NCBI GenBank assembly: GCA_036262055.1
Contig: DATAJP010000003.1
Span: forward strand, 496,001-560,000
Direction: 5' to 3'
DNA: 64,000 nucleotides
From: Ignavibacteria bacterium
GTDB taxonomy: Bacteria > Bacteroidota > Ignavibacteria > Tepidaquicellales > Tepidaquicellaceae
Shown here: in pieces, positions 35,750 to 46,300 of the stretch
How the letters are laid out: each line of letters starts with the position of its first letter
How positions within the stretch are numbered: position 1 is the first letter of the stretch
The notes under the pieces: model-generated
Database searches by the model: none
Told to the model about the DNA's origin: nothing
The model's input: only the letters and a program-made list of their open reading frames with translations
Translations under genes and position numbers: made by a program

Positions 35750-36946
35750 TTAATTCGATGATGTTAATTTCATTTCAATCTCTTCTTCATCACCGCTTCG
35801 GATAATTTTCATCTTAACCGTATCCCCTACCTGTAAATCATTGATTGAAAAAATCAAATCCTGTTCGTTCATAATTTTTTCACCATTCACTTCAACAATA
35901 ATGTCTTCGGTTTTCAAACCCGCATTATCCGAAAGACTTCCGCGCAAAACCTGTGTTACAATGACTCCGTTTTTGCTTTTCAGACCGTAGTAATTCGCAA
36001 CTCTTTCATCAATACCCTGAATTCTGAATCCGACATTAAAGTTTCTGTCTATTTTTCCATTTGCTTTTAATTGTTCAAGAATACCGCGAACTCTATTAAT
36101 TGAAATTGCAAATCCAACTCCGATACTTCCCTGCGAAAACTGGCTGCCTGTATAGATAATCGTGTTCATACCGATTACATTTCCGTCCGTATCAATCAAC
36201 GGACCGCCTGAGTTACCTGAATTAATCGAAGCATCAGTCTGAATCATGTCCCTGTAAATTCTTTGTCCGTCACCCGCGCTTACTTTCATGTTCTTTGCGC
36301 TCACAACCCCGACTGTTACAGTCGGCTGGTCATTTATTTCAAACAATCCGAAAGGATTGCCAAGCGCAATAACCCACTCACCAATGATGATGTTGTCTGA
36401 ATTTCCGAGATTTATAAACGTAAGATTGCTCTTATCAATTTTCAGAAGCGCAACATCAGATATCGGGTCGCTTCCGATAAGTCTCGCCTGAACTGTCTCG
36501 CCTGATGTTAACGTAACCGAAATTTTTGTCGCATGTCCTGCAACGTGGTCATTGGTCAGAATATATCCATCGGCAGAAATTATATAACCTGAACCCAATC
36601 CTTTCACAACTTGCTTTTGCGAACCCTGGTCTCCGAAAAACTGTCTGAAGAACGGATCATTAAAAAATGGATTCTGAACTTCACGCTCTTCTTCCACGTT
36701 AATGCCGACTATTGCATTCGATACTTTTGCAATCGCTCTCGTGATTGCCGTTTGCCTGTCATCTGATATTTGCTGAGTCTGTTCTGTTTTATTAACTGCA
36801 GGAGTTAACTTATTTGAATTATTATTACCGTCACCTGACAATAAATATTTTCCTACCAATACACCGGTTGCAAGAGACAACGCAACGAATATTCCGATGG
36901 CTACTTTTACTTTATTCATTTTTTTCTTACTAATTAAATATTCCAT
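35750..36946 (-). CDS. HtrA/DegP-like serine protease (S1C) with one PDZ domain
   Basis: A 398-residue envelope protease. An N-terminal membrane anchor or signal is at about 14-36. The triad is visible: His134 in LTNDHVAG, Asp164 in PISDVALLKID and Ser246 in INSGNSGGPLID. A single PDZ domain fills about 300-395. An alternative ATG is nine codons in (36919); neither has a strong ribosome binding site. It degrades or guards misfolded proteins in the periplasm. Only one PDZ domain is visible, as in DegS rather than DegP. Confidence 0.9.
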   Translation of the reverse strand: MEYLISKKKMNKVKVAIGIFVALSLATGVLVGKYLLSGDGNNNSNKLTPAVNKTEQTQQISDDRQTAITRAIAKVSNAIVGINVEEEREVQNPFFNDPFFRQFFGDQGSQKQVVKGLGSGYIISADGYILTNDHVAGHATKISVTLTSGETVQARLIGSDPISDVALLKIDKSNLTFINLGNSDNIIIGEWVIALGNPFGLFEINDQPTVTVGVVSAKNMKVSAGDGQRIYRDMIQTDASINSGNSGGPLIDTDGNVIGMNTIIYTGSQFSQGSIGVGFAISINRVRGILEQLKANGKIDRNFNVGFRIQGIDERVANYYGLKSKNGVIVTQVLRGSLSDNAGLKTEDIIVEVNGEKIMNEQDLIFSINDLQVGDTVKMKIIRSGDEEEIEMKLTSSN

Positions 36947-37070
36947 TTATTTCTTTTACTTCTTTTTATTTTGTTACTAAATTAATATTAGAAAATACTA
37001 AATTAAAATTATTTTGAATGAGTTAATACTTTTTCATTTTACGAAAACAAAATCCATTTTGTTATATATT

Positions 37071-37150
37071 CCCCCTTAACAAAGGGGGATAAAGGGGGTT
37101 GTAATTCCCAAATTTTCTGTCATTCCCGCGAAGGCGGGAATCTAAGTAAT
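37071..37150 (+). repeat. CCCCCTTAACAAAGGGGG and GTCATTCCCGC repeats
   Basis: CCCCCTTAACAAAGGGGGAT followed by AAAGGGGGTTGT is shared with 40866-40900. GTCATTCCCGCGAAGGCGGG follows at about 37119-37138. They lie between the htrA-like gene and the transketolase gene. Confidence 0.75.
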
Positions 37151-37230
37151 TATGTTACAAGACCAGATTATTTTATACACTAATCTTCGAACAGAAGAAT
37201 CATTGCACATTGTAAATTGCTAATTGCAAA

Positions 37231-38184
37231 TTATTTCTTCAGTCTCTTCTTCACCTTCTTCACAATTGCATCACGGTCAATCAGATACTTATTCATCAGC
37301 TCATATATCTTACCGCTCTCACCGAAGGTATCTTCGACAGCGATATAATCCATCTGAGTCGGCATTCGTTCCGCAAGCACTTCTGCAACCGCTCCAAAAA
37401 GCCCGCATTGTTTCTGATGGTCTTCACACGTAACAATATATCCCGTTTCTTTCGCGCATTTCAAAATCATATCCACATCAATCGGCTTAATCGTATGCAT
37501 GTTCACAACTCTCGCGCTGATGCCGTCTTTCTTAAGCATCTCCGAAGCAACTATCGCCTCCCATACTAACAATCCGTTTGCAATTAATGTTACATCACTT
37601 CCGTCAACAAGCAAATCCGCTTTCCCGATTTCAAATTTATCATCCATGCTCGTGAAGTTCGGAGTCTTGTCGCGATAAAATCTCACATAAAACGGACCAA
37701 CCGCATCGATGCACGCAACCATTGTTTTATAAGTCTGGTTATAATCACAGGGTGTGCAAACAGTCATGTGAGGAAGTATTCTCATAATCCCGACGTCTTC
37801 AAGCGACTGGTGCGTTGCCCCGTCAGGACCAACTGAAATCCCGCAGTGCGAAGCGCAGATTTTCACATTCATCTCGCTGTATGCAATCGACTGACGAATC
37901 TGGTCGAAAGGTCTTCCAGTTGCAAACTCTCCGTATGTAGATGCAATCGGAATCTTTCCAATCAGCGCCATGCCCGCTGCAGTACCCATCATATCCTGTT
38001 CCGCAATTCCAACCGAAAAAAACCTGTCGGGATATGCATCTCTGAAAAAATTTGTCTTCACCGAACCCGTCACGTCTCCGCCAAGCACTACAATTTTTTC
38101 ATTTGTTTTGCCTAACTCAACAATGGCATCCGCAAATCCTTGCCTCGTCTCCTTCATTTCAGGATTTTCAATATTATACTTCAT
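37231..38184 (-). CDS. transketolase, C-terminal (pyrimidine plus C-domain) subunit
   Basis: A 317-residue half-transketolase. It has GGDVTGSVKT, RFFSVGIAEQDMMGTAAGMA with the catalytic Glu in G-I-A-E-Q, YGEFATGRPFDQIRQSIAY, and HCGISVGPDGATHQSLEDV, then a C-domain with VVNMHTIKPID. In split transketolases the N-terminal, diphosphate-binding half is normally the next gene; here neither neighbour encodes it. The partner must be elsewhere for activity. Confidence 0.9.
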   Translation of the reverse strand: MKYNIENPEMKETRQGFADAIVELGKTNEKIVVLGGDVTGSVKTNFFRDAYPDRFFSVGIAEQDMMGTAAGMALIGKIPIASTYGEFATGRPFDQIRQSIAYSEMNVKICASHCGISVGPDGATHQSLEDVGIMRILPHMTVCTPCDYNQTYKTMVACIDAVGPFYVRFYRDKTPNFTSMDDKFEIGKADLLVDGSDVTLIANGLLVWEAIVASEMLKKDGISARVVNMHTIKPIDVDMILKCAKETGYIVTCEDHQKQCGLFGAVAEVLAERMPTQMDYIAVEDTFGESGKIYELMNKYLIDRDAIVKKVKKRLKK

Positions 38185-38564
38185 TCTGATAAATTTGGTT
38201 TAATCGTTTTTGTAAATAAATTAATCTTATAATTTAAGTCGGTTAAATATTAGGTTAAACATAAAATGATAAACCACTTGTTTTACAATTTACGTTTACG
38301 TTTGTATAATTCTTAAAAATACCGTTATTATTTGAAGGTTTCAATGAAACAATATGGAATATTAAGTCCTCCTTTGGAGGAGGATTTAGGAGGAGGAAAT
38401 TGGCAATGTCATTCTGAGCGAAGCGAAGAATCCCCAGCAAAGTGATCATCAGTTTAGAAAGCTAATTTAAAATTCCCCTCTTGAGAAGCGGGACGTCCCG
38501 TCATGGCGGAAGGTGGCTCCGACTTGTCGGAGACGGGGTGTGTTAAAAATTAAAAAAATAAATA
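38185..38564 (+). repeat. intergenic repeats including two-stem repeat copy 7
   Basis: About 380 bases without a gene. It holds TCCTCCTTTGGAGGAGGA (about 38368), TGTCATTCTGAGCGAAGCG (about 38406), and two-stem copy 7 (38471-38545). Copy 7 carries an insertion in stem 1 (GCGGGACGTCCCGTCATGGC) and has an intact stem 2, CTCCGAC-TT-GTCGGAG. The first 130 bases are plain A/T-rich DNA. Confidence 0.7.
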
Positions 38565-40736
38565 TTACTTCAACAATACCATTTTATTAGTCTGAACAAA
38601 ATCACCTGCAATCATTTTATAAAAATAAATCCCGCTTGCAAAATTACTTGCATCAAAATCAATTTCATATCTTCCCTGTTGTTTTATATCATTATTCAAC
38701 AATCTTGCAACCTCTTTCCCTAAAACATCATATATAATAATGCTCACATTAGATTGTTTAGGAATTTCAAACTGAATTTTCGTAACCGGATTAAACGGAT
38801 TAGGATAATTCTGTAATAAATATGATGAAATAATTATACCTGGATTTATTTTTTTAATATTAACAGGATTACCACCAGAGGATGTTTTTAGAACTGTGAA
38901 ACCATCTCCAACAAATACATATGTACTATCATTAACTATTGATATACCATTTATTGTATGATGAGTTCCGGTATTATATTTATTCCAACTAAATCCATAA
39001 TCAGTGCTTTTGTAGTATGTACCGCTTGTTCCTGTTAATAAACCAATATTATTATAAAATTTAATTTGTGCATCAAACTCAGTATATATGAAATCTATTT
39101 GAAACCAAATATTCCCATTATCCACTGTTTTATATAATCCTCCATCTCCTGTAATAAAACCAATATTTTCGTTAATAAAATAAATACTTGCCGCATTAAA
39201 TTGATTAGTTCCTCCTACAATTGTGTGCGAAGTCCAATTTATGCCACCGTTTGTAGTTTTTAAAAATGCTCCTCCTCTATCTTTACCGCAAATAAAACCT
39301 GTAAGATTATTTAAAAAAAATACATCAGTATAATAACTATCATCAATAATTTGAGTTTCCCAAGTGCTACCAGAATTTGCAGTTCTATAAATTCTTCCTA
39401 CTTCACCTGTTGCAATACCAGTGTTTATATCTTGAAACCAAATCGAACTTAAATGGATATTAAAGGATGAAAGAACGGAATTCCAATTATATCCTGAATT
39501 CACTGTTTTCAATACACCAAATTCGCCAGCAGTAAAACCGGTGTTTTGATTAATCATATAAATTTTCCCAACACCTGCAGTATTTGGTGAAGTTTCCCAA
39601 CTAACCCCACTGTTTGTAGTTTTAATTATACCAATATTTTGTTCATTAGGATATCTATAACCCGTACCAGTAACAAATCCTGTCGATTCATTTATAAAAG
39701 TTGCATTATAAAATGTTCCGGTAATATTATAACCATAAGTTAGTCTATTCCAAGATACTCCAATATCCGTAGTTTTTAATATTAATCCTTTAGGGCCTGT
39801 AATATATCCTATCGTTTCATTTACTTTTTTTATTGTATGGTTTGTTACTGATGTTGACATTGGAAGTGAAGGACCGGCTCCCCAATTATCTCCACCATTA
39901 ATTGTCTTCAAAAAATATACATTACCGCTATTATAACCTATTAAGTATCCGTTTGAAGAGTCAAAGAATTCAACATCATACATATAAACTCCATCAGCAT
40001 TTAACTTATTTATCCAAGAAAGACCATTATCAGTTGATTTATAAACTTTACCTATTCCAAGACAAATAATATTATTATTTGAAATGAATTTTATGCTAAA
40101 CAATACTGTACCGGCATTTGATTCCAACCATGATTCACCTCTGTTTGATGATTTGAGTATGACTCCCGTATTTGCACCTATCCCACTTGGGCTTTTAGTT
40201 CCACAAATATAGATTGTGCTGTCATTAGAAAATGCTATTTTATTTAATGTATAGTTGTGTGGGTATGTTGTTAATAAATTCCAATTTAATCCTCCATTTA
40301 TAGTTTTATAAATTTCCTTCTCTCCGATTAAAATGCCTAAATTTGAGTCAAAAAATTTAATGTCTTTATATATCATGCTTTCACCTATATTCATAGATAT
40401 CCAATTATAACCACCATTAATAGTTCTATATATTTTTGAAATGTTTGATGTAATAAATCCGGTTTGACTATTCAAGAATTCAACTGAAGTTAAATCTGAA
40501 TTCACATCCAAATAATTTGTTATCCAATCAACACCACTATTTGTTGAAAATGTATAAACACCTTTTTTTCCCACACAATAAACTTTTGAATCAATACATT
40601 CGACATCATTTATATCATTTCCTTGCGGTTTTGGATTTAACCAGGTCCAACCTGATTGAGCTGAAGATTCATTAATAAATATTAACGAAATTAAGATAAC
40701 AAATAAGATTTTTCTGATGGCGTGGTATGGATTCAT
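38565..40736 (-). CDS. large secreted BNR/Ycf48-like propeller protein with sorting domain
   Basis: About 723 residues from the ATG at 40736; GGAGG 8 bases upstream supports this start over a TTG five codons earlier. The signal peptide is ILFVILISLIFINESSAQ. The body contains more than a dozen T-x-N-G-G-x-N-W or S-x-x-G-x-S-W repeats, each followed by a hydrophobic strand, as in Ycf48/BNR propellers and probably forming two. The last about 80 residues are a sorting domain with LLQNYPNPFNPVTKIQFEIP and a final NKMVLLK. It shares this architecture with the gene at 10872-12221. Confidence 0.85.
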   Translation of the reverse strand: MNPYHAIRKILFVILISLIFINESSAQSGWTWLNPKPQGNDINDVECIDSKVYCVGKKGVYTFSTNSGVDWITNYLDVNSDLTSVEFLNSQTGFITSNISKIYRTINGGYNWISMNIGESMIYKDIKFFDSNLGILIGEKEIYKTINGGLNWNLLTTYPHNYTLNKIAFSNDSTIYICGTKSPSGIGANTGVILKSSNRGESWLESNAGTVLFSIKFISNNNIICLGIGKVYKSTDNGLSWINKLNADGVYMYDVEFFDSSNGYLIGYNSGNVYFLKTINGGDNWGAGPSLPMSTSVTNHTIKKVNETIGYITGPKGLILKTTDIGVSWNRLTYGYNITGTFYNATFINESTGFVTGTGYRYPNEQNIGIIKTTNSGVSWETSPNTAGVGKIYMINQNTGFTAGEFGVLKTVNSGYNWNSVLSSFNIHLSSIWFQDINTGIATGEVGRIYRTANSGSTWETQIIDDSYYTDVFFLNNLTGFICGKDRGGAFLKTTNGGINWTSHTIVGGTNQFNAASIYFINENIGFITGDGGLYKTVDNGNIWFQIDFIYTEFDAQIKFYNNIGLLTGTSGTYYKSTDYGFSWNKYNTGTHHTINGISIVNDSTYVFVGDGFTVLKTSSGGNPVNIKKINPGIIISSYLLQNYPNPFNPVTKIQFEIPKQSNVSIIIYDVLGKEVARLLNNDIKQQGRYEIDFDASNFASGIYFYKMIAGDFVQTNKMVLLK

Positions 40737-40790
40737 TTTTCTATCCTCCAAGTAAACGTAAATATCCCAATTTTAAAAAACAATATGCAA

Positions 40791-40905
40791 AATCCCCTCT
40801 TGAGAGGGGTGGATTTGACGAAGTCAAAGACGGGGTGTGTTACAAAAATATGATTCACAAATAAATTCCCCCTTAACAAAGGGGGATAAAGGGGGTTGTT
40901 TCAGA
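40791..40905 (+). repeat. two-stem repeat copy 8 and CCCCCTTAACAAAGGGGG repeat
   Basis: Copy 8 spans 40791-40841 with stem 2 TTTGAC-GAA-GTCAAA, another compensated variant. CCCCCTTAACAAAGGGGGAT follows at about 40867. Both lie in the selD leader. Confidence 0.8.
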
Positions 40906-40940
40906 ATTAACACTAATTTTTATTATCACTAATTTACTCA

Positions 40941-42023
40941 ATGAACCAAACAAACACTGACACAAAAAACGCCAAAGTACGTCTCACCCAGCTCGTTAAA
41001 TCCGCTGGTTGTGCGGCAAAGATTTTTCCCGATATTCTTTCAGAAGCCCTCAAAGGAATCAATTGGACAACCAATGAAAACGTTCTTGTCGGATTCGACG
41101 GCAAAGACGACGCAGGCGTTTATAGAATTAACGACGACATCGCGCTTATTCACACAACGGATTTTTTCACGCCCGTTGTAGATGACCCGTATATCTTCGG
41201 ACAAATCGCCGCCACCAACGCGCTCAGCGATGTTTATGCAATGGGCGGCACGCCGATCAACGCTCTCAATATAGTCGCATTTCCGCAAACCGAAGACCTC
41301 AGCATCCTTAAAGAAATTCTCACAGGCGGGCTCGACAAGCTCAACGAAACCGGCGCAGTCGTAATCGGCGGACACTCCGTTGATATCCCCGTTATCTTAT
41401 ACGGCATGGCAGTTACAGGCACAATCAATCCCGCTAACGTAAAAGCAAACAACAACGCTCAGCCCGGTGACCTGCTTATTCTCACAAAACCTCTCGGTAC
41501 GGGATTTCTAAATAACATGATTAAGTTCGATAAGCTTTCCGACGACCAATATAAAAATCTCATCGCATCGATGACACGTCTCAATAAAAATGCTTCCGAG
41601 GCAATGGTTCAATACAACGCAAACGCATGCACAGATATCACCGGCTTTGGTCTCGCGGGACACTCAATGCAAATGGCAAAAGCAAGCGGAGTTGTTCTTA
41701 AATTTAAAGTCAGCGACCTACCCATTCTTGACGGAGTTCAAACCGCAATCGAGAAAAAACTCTGGACGCGCGGCGATAAATCAAACCGCGATTACACCTG
41801 CAACAATATTAAATATCTTGGCGAACTAAACACCGACACCGAACACATTTTCTTCGACCCGCAGACATCAGGCGGTCTCCTCATTTCTGTTCCCGAAGAA
41901 AATTCCGAACAGCTTTTGCTTCATATTCAGAATAACGGTGACCCTAACGCAAAAATAATCGGCGAAGTTTTATCACCTGATAACGACAACACCACCGGAA
42001 CAATAATTTTTGATTTTACATAA
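40941..42023 (+). CDS. selD: selenide, water dikinase (selenophosphate synthase)
   Basis: A 360-residue enzyme making selenophosphate from selenide and ATP. The N-terminal active site is SAGCAAKI (Cys24, Lys27), a cysteine form rather than the selenocysteine form. Then come HTTDFFTPVVDDPYIFGQIAA, ALSDVYAMGGTP, GGHSVDIP and FGLAGHSMQMA; a late FDPQTSGGLL is also conserved. Its partner mnmH follows 5 bases downstream. This indicates selenium use at least for tRNA 2-selenouridine; no selA or selB is in the window. Confidence 0.94.
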   Translation: MNQTNTDTKNAKVRLTQLVKSAGCAAKIFPDILSEALKGINWTTNENVLVGFDGKDDAGVYRINDDIALIHTTDFFTPVVDDPYIFGQIAATNALSDVYAMGGTPINALNIVAFPQTEDLSILKEILTGGLDKLNETGAVVIGGHSVDIPVILYGMAVTGTINPANVKANNNAQPGDLLILTKPLGTGFLNNMIKFDKLSDDQYKNLIASMTRLNKNASEAMVQYNANACTDITGFGLAGHSMQMAKASGVVLKFKVSDLPILDGVQTAIEKKLWTRGDKSNRDYTCNNIKYLGELNTDTEHIFFDPQTSGGLLISVPEENSEQLLLHIQNNGDPNAKIIGEVLSPDNDNTTGTIIFDFT

Positions 42024-42028
42024 AAACA

Positions 42029-43216
42029 GTGCAGGATATTCAAAACTTAAATACCGAAAAAGAACTTTTTGATTTCATCCGTAAATCAGATTGCTCAAAT
42101 GTCCCTCCACTAAAATCAATTTTCAGTAATTACAAATTCACAAAAATCAGCATCACAGACGCTCTCGACCACATAAAACTCAATGAAGCTATTGTTATCG
42201 ATGCCCGCTCAGAAAAAGAGTTCAACGAATCTGCCCTTCCTTCTGCTGTGAATTTCCCCGTTCTCAGAAATCAGGAGCGCCATAACGTCGGACTTATTTA
42301 TAAAAATTACTCTCAATCAGCCGCCGTCTGGCTTGCAATGAAATACGCTAATCCAAAGTCTGAATCTTTATCCGATTTTTTAAACGAGTGCAAATCAACC
42401 GTAAAAAATATAATAGTATATTGCTGGCGCGGAGGAGGCAGGAGCAGTTATCTTGCTAAAATGCTGGAGGATATTTTGACACAAAATCCCGAAGCAAATT
42501 TATACACAATTGCGGGAGGATTTAAGGCATACCGCAGGCACGTTATTGATTTTTTTAAGACAGAAATAAATGATTATAATTTTATTGAAATAACGGGGCT
42601 AACTGGTAATAATAAAAGCAGGTTAATTGAATCCATCTCAACTAAAATCGATGCTCTTGACCTTGAATTTTGCGCCCGGCATCAGTCATCTCTTTTCGGG
42701 CAAATCCCTTACCATATCCGCGGCTTTGAACCGGTCAAAAATCAGTCAGCATTCGAAAATAATATCTTTAATCAGTTGCTTTTCCTGAAAGAGAAAAACA
42801 ACATTCTGGTTGAAAGCGAGAGCAAAAAAATCGGTGATTTCTTCATTCCCGATACTCTTTATGCTAAGCTTGAAAACGCTCCCTCCATTCAGCTTATTGC
42901 TTCATTAGAAACCCGTGTTAATACCATAACCGAAGATTATTTCGGAAAAGATTTAAAAGGATTACCTCTGGTAAAAGAAATCTTCGTAAAAAAATCCGGC
43001 TTCTTCAAACAGCAGTTAAGCAAACAAGTCTATGAGGAACTTTTAGAGTATCTGGAAAACGGTGAGGTAAAAAAGTTCTCTGAAATAATGCTCGTTAAAT
43101 ACTATGACAAACGCTACAAAGAAAAAGGAAAAAAACCTGTTTTAAGAGTCAACTCGGATAATTTGGGAATTGCCGAACAAGAAATATTGAATTATATAAA
43201 AATATTAACCGAATAG
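42029..43216 (+). CDS. mnmH: tRNA 2-selenouridine synthase (SelU/MnmH)
   Basis: A 395-residue protein starting with GTG, 5 bases after selD. The rhodanese domain (about 40-175) has the active cysteine Cys132 in YCWRGGGRSS. The C-terminal P-loop region reads GLTGNNKSR (190-198), where the usual final glycine of the Walker A is Asn195. It replaces sulfur with selenium in 2-thiouridine at the wobble position of tRNAs, using selenophosphate from SelD. About 38 residues precede the rhodanese domain, more than in the short classical form. Confidence 0.9.
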   Translation: MQDIQNLNTEKELFDFIRKSDCSNVPPLKSIFSNYKFTKISITDALDHIKLNEAIVIDARSEKEFNESALPSAVNFPVLRNQERHNVGLIYKNYSQSAAVWLAMKYANPKSESLSDFLNECKSTVKNIIVYCWRGGGRSSYLAKMLEDILTQNPEANLYTIAGGFKAYRRHVIDFFKTEINDYNFIEITGLTGNNKSRLIESISTKIDALDLEFCARHQSSLFGQIPYHIRGFEPVKNQSAFENNIFNQLLFLKEKNNILVESESKKIGDFFIPDTLYAKLENAPSIQLIASLETRVNTITEDYFGKDLKGLPLVKEIFVKKSGFFKQQLSKQVYEELLEYLENGEVKKFSEIMLVKYYDKRYKEKGKKPVLRVNSDNLGIAEQEILNYIKILTE

Positions 43217-43219
43217 GTA

Positions 43220-43241
43220 GAGACGCAACATCTTGCGTCTC
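43220..43241. repeat. GAGACGCAA hairpin after mnmH
   Basis: Arms GAGACGCAA and TTGCGTCTC with loop CATC, beginning 4 bases past the mnmH stop and followed by CAAAAAAT. It may act as a terminator between the convergent mnmH and kgd genes. Confidence 0.75.
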
Positions 43242-43353
43242 TCAAAAAATTACATTCTAATCTATTTAAATAAAATTCTCCCTGGGAAAATGAGGCGAAA
43301 GGGTTTGCCAATTAAAATTCTTTGTGTCTTCGTGTCTTTGCGGCGAAACAAAA

Positions 43354-46300
43354 TCACGCAAAAACATCTTGCATAATCTTCAGCTGGGTTTCATCGAATC
43401 TTTTCTTTGAGCCCGGCGCAGGACTTGAGCTTTCTTTTCGTGCAATCAGCTCAAGCTTCTGGTCTTTGCGTATGTCTTTCATCAATCTCAAGGCAAGGAA
43501 TCTTAACGCCCCGAAATTCTCCGGCTCTTCCTGAACCCATGCAACAACTTTTGCTTTCCTGTAAACATTGAACACTTCTTCCTGCAATATTTCGGAAGGA
43601 TAAGGATAATATTGCTCTAATCTAACTATAGCAACGTCAGTTATTTTTTGTTCGGTTCTGTATTTAAGCAAATCATAATAAACCTTACCGCTTGTTAAAA
43701 TAATTTTTCTCACATCTTTACCTTTTCCGTCTGCTGCAAGTTCTGTATCAAATAATACTCTGTGGAATTTCTCATTTACAAATTCATTCTTCATCGAAGA
43801 TGCCATTTTCTCTCTCAGCAAGCTCTTTGGCGTCATTATAATCAACGGTTTTCTTACTTTATCCTTCGCCTGTCTTCTCAATAAATGAAAATACTGCGCC
43901 GATGTCGTCGGATTGCAGACAAACATATTATCATTTGCGCATAATTCCAAAAATCTTTCCAATCGCGCACTTGAGTGTTCAGGTCCCTGACCTTCCTGTC
44001 CATGCGGCAATAACAACACAATGTCACTCGGCAAGTGCCATTTAGAATATGAGCTCGCAATGAAGTTATCGATTATAACCTGCGCGCCATTTGCAAAATC
44101 ACCGAACTGAGCTTCCCACATTACAAGCGTCGTCGGGTCGGCTGTGCTGTAACCGTATTCAAAACCAAGCACCGCCTGCTCCGAAAGTAAACTGTCAAGC
44201 GCTTCAACCTTCACTCCGGGTTTTAAATTTTCATGCAGAACAATTTCATCTCCTGTATTAACATCCGTCAGAACCATGTGCCTCTGCGAGAACGTTCCTC
44301 TTGCGCTGTCCTGACCGCTGAGACGAATCGAAACACCTTCATTTATAAGCGTCCCGAAAGCAAGCGCTTCGGCAAACGCCCAGTCAACTAAAACTTTGTC
44401 ATTCGTGAGGAAATCTTTTCTTGTATCGATAAACTTTTTCAATTTCGGATGAAGCGTGAACTTATCAGGCATCTCAGTAATCGTTTCAACAACTGCGTTC
44501 AATTCCTCTGCGCTTACCTTTGTACTTATTTTATTTTTTATTGCTTCAATTTCATCGTCTGACATCACAAGCGGTGCATCGACTGTCAATTCATCTTCTT
44601 TCTTATGCGCCTTTTCATAATGGGTATCTAAATGCGAAACTACATCCTTCTCCATTTTTTTATAATCGTCCTCTGTAATAACTTTTTCTTCAAGCAATCT
44701 CTTCTTATAAATCTCAAGTACTGACGGATGAGCTTTAATTGCCTTATACATTAACGGCTGAGTATAAGCCGGCTCGTCGGTTTCATTATGCCCGAGTCTT
44801 CTGTAACCGAACACGTCAATCACAACATCTTTTTTGTATTTCTGCCTGTATTTGAACGCAATATCCGTAACCCACACTGTTGCTTCAGGGTCATCACCGT
44901 TCACGTGGAATATCGGTGCCTGAACCATCTTCGCTACGTCAGTTGCATACACAGTCGACCTCGCATCGACAGGAGCTGTCGTAAAACCAATCTGGTTATT
45001 TATGATAATATGAATTGTTCCGCCTGTGCTGTATCCACGAAGCTGCGACAAATTCAAAGTCTCCGCAACAATTCCCTGCCCTGCAAATGCGCCATCTCCA
45101 TGCAGTAATACCGGAATAACTTTCTTTCTCGCATTGTCATCGAGCTTTGTTTGTTTTGCTCTCACAATTCCTTCGACAACAGGATTCACAAATTCCAGGT
45201 GGCTCGGATTTGATGCAATGCCAACTTTAATGCTTTCACCATGAAATGTTTGATATTCACCCGTCGCACCGAGATGATATTTAACGTCACCGCTTCCCTG
45301 CGGATTAGGGTTTGCATATTTTCCCTCAAACTCTGAGAAAATTGCTTCCATGGATTTCCCTATTATGTTTGCAAGCACATTCAATCTTCCGCGGTGCGCC
45401 ATGCCAAACATAACTTCATCAACATCATCATCAGCCGCAATAGTCAGTAAATAATCAAGGAGCGCAATGATGGTTTCGCTTCCTTCAAGCGAAAATCTTT
45501 TATGTCCCAAATATCTCTTATCTATATACTTTTCAAAATACTCCGACTGCATCAGCTTAAACAAAATATGTTTCTTGAGCTCATTCGAAAACTTTGGAGT
45601 ATTTCTCACCGGCTCCATAATGTCCTGAAGCCATTGTTTTTCTTCAGGGTCCTGTATATGCCTGAACTCAACTCCTATCCTGTCGCAGTAAGTTTTATAA
45701 AGTATGTCTAAAATCTCTCTGAGTGTTGCAGTTCTTAATCCCGCAAGCCCGTCTGTAATAAATTTCCTGTCATAATCCCAAATTGTAAATCCATAGAATG
45801 AAGAATCAAGCTCAGGATGTGAATGCACAACATCAGTCAAAGGGTCAAGCTGCGCAAGCAAATGTCCCCGAACACGGAACATGTTAATCATCTGTATTGC
45901 ATGCGCCTGTTTTTCGATTTCATTTAAATTCTCGATTCCGTCTGATGCAGGTTTATCTTTCTGCCAATGCACAGGTAATACAGGTATCTGTAAGTCTCTG
46001 AAAATCTCTTCATAAAAATTTTCGTTGCCTAAAAGCAGTTCGTGAATTCTTTTCAGAAACATTCCCGATTCCGCACCCTGAATAATCCTGTGGTCATAAG
46101 TCGATGTCATATTCATAACTTTGCTTATGCCGAGTGATGAAATCACATCTTCCGTCGCCGCCTGAAACTCCGCAGGATACTCAATCGCACCTGTCGCAAT
46201 TATTGCGCCTTGTCCGAGCATCAATCTCGGGTTAGAAGCCATCGTGCCGATTGTTCCCGGGTTAGTCAGACTGATTGTTGTTCCCTGAAAATCTGCCACT

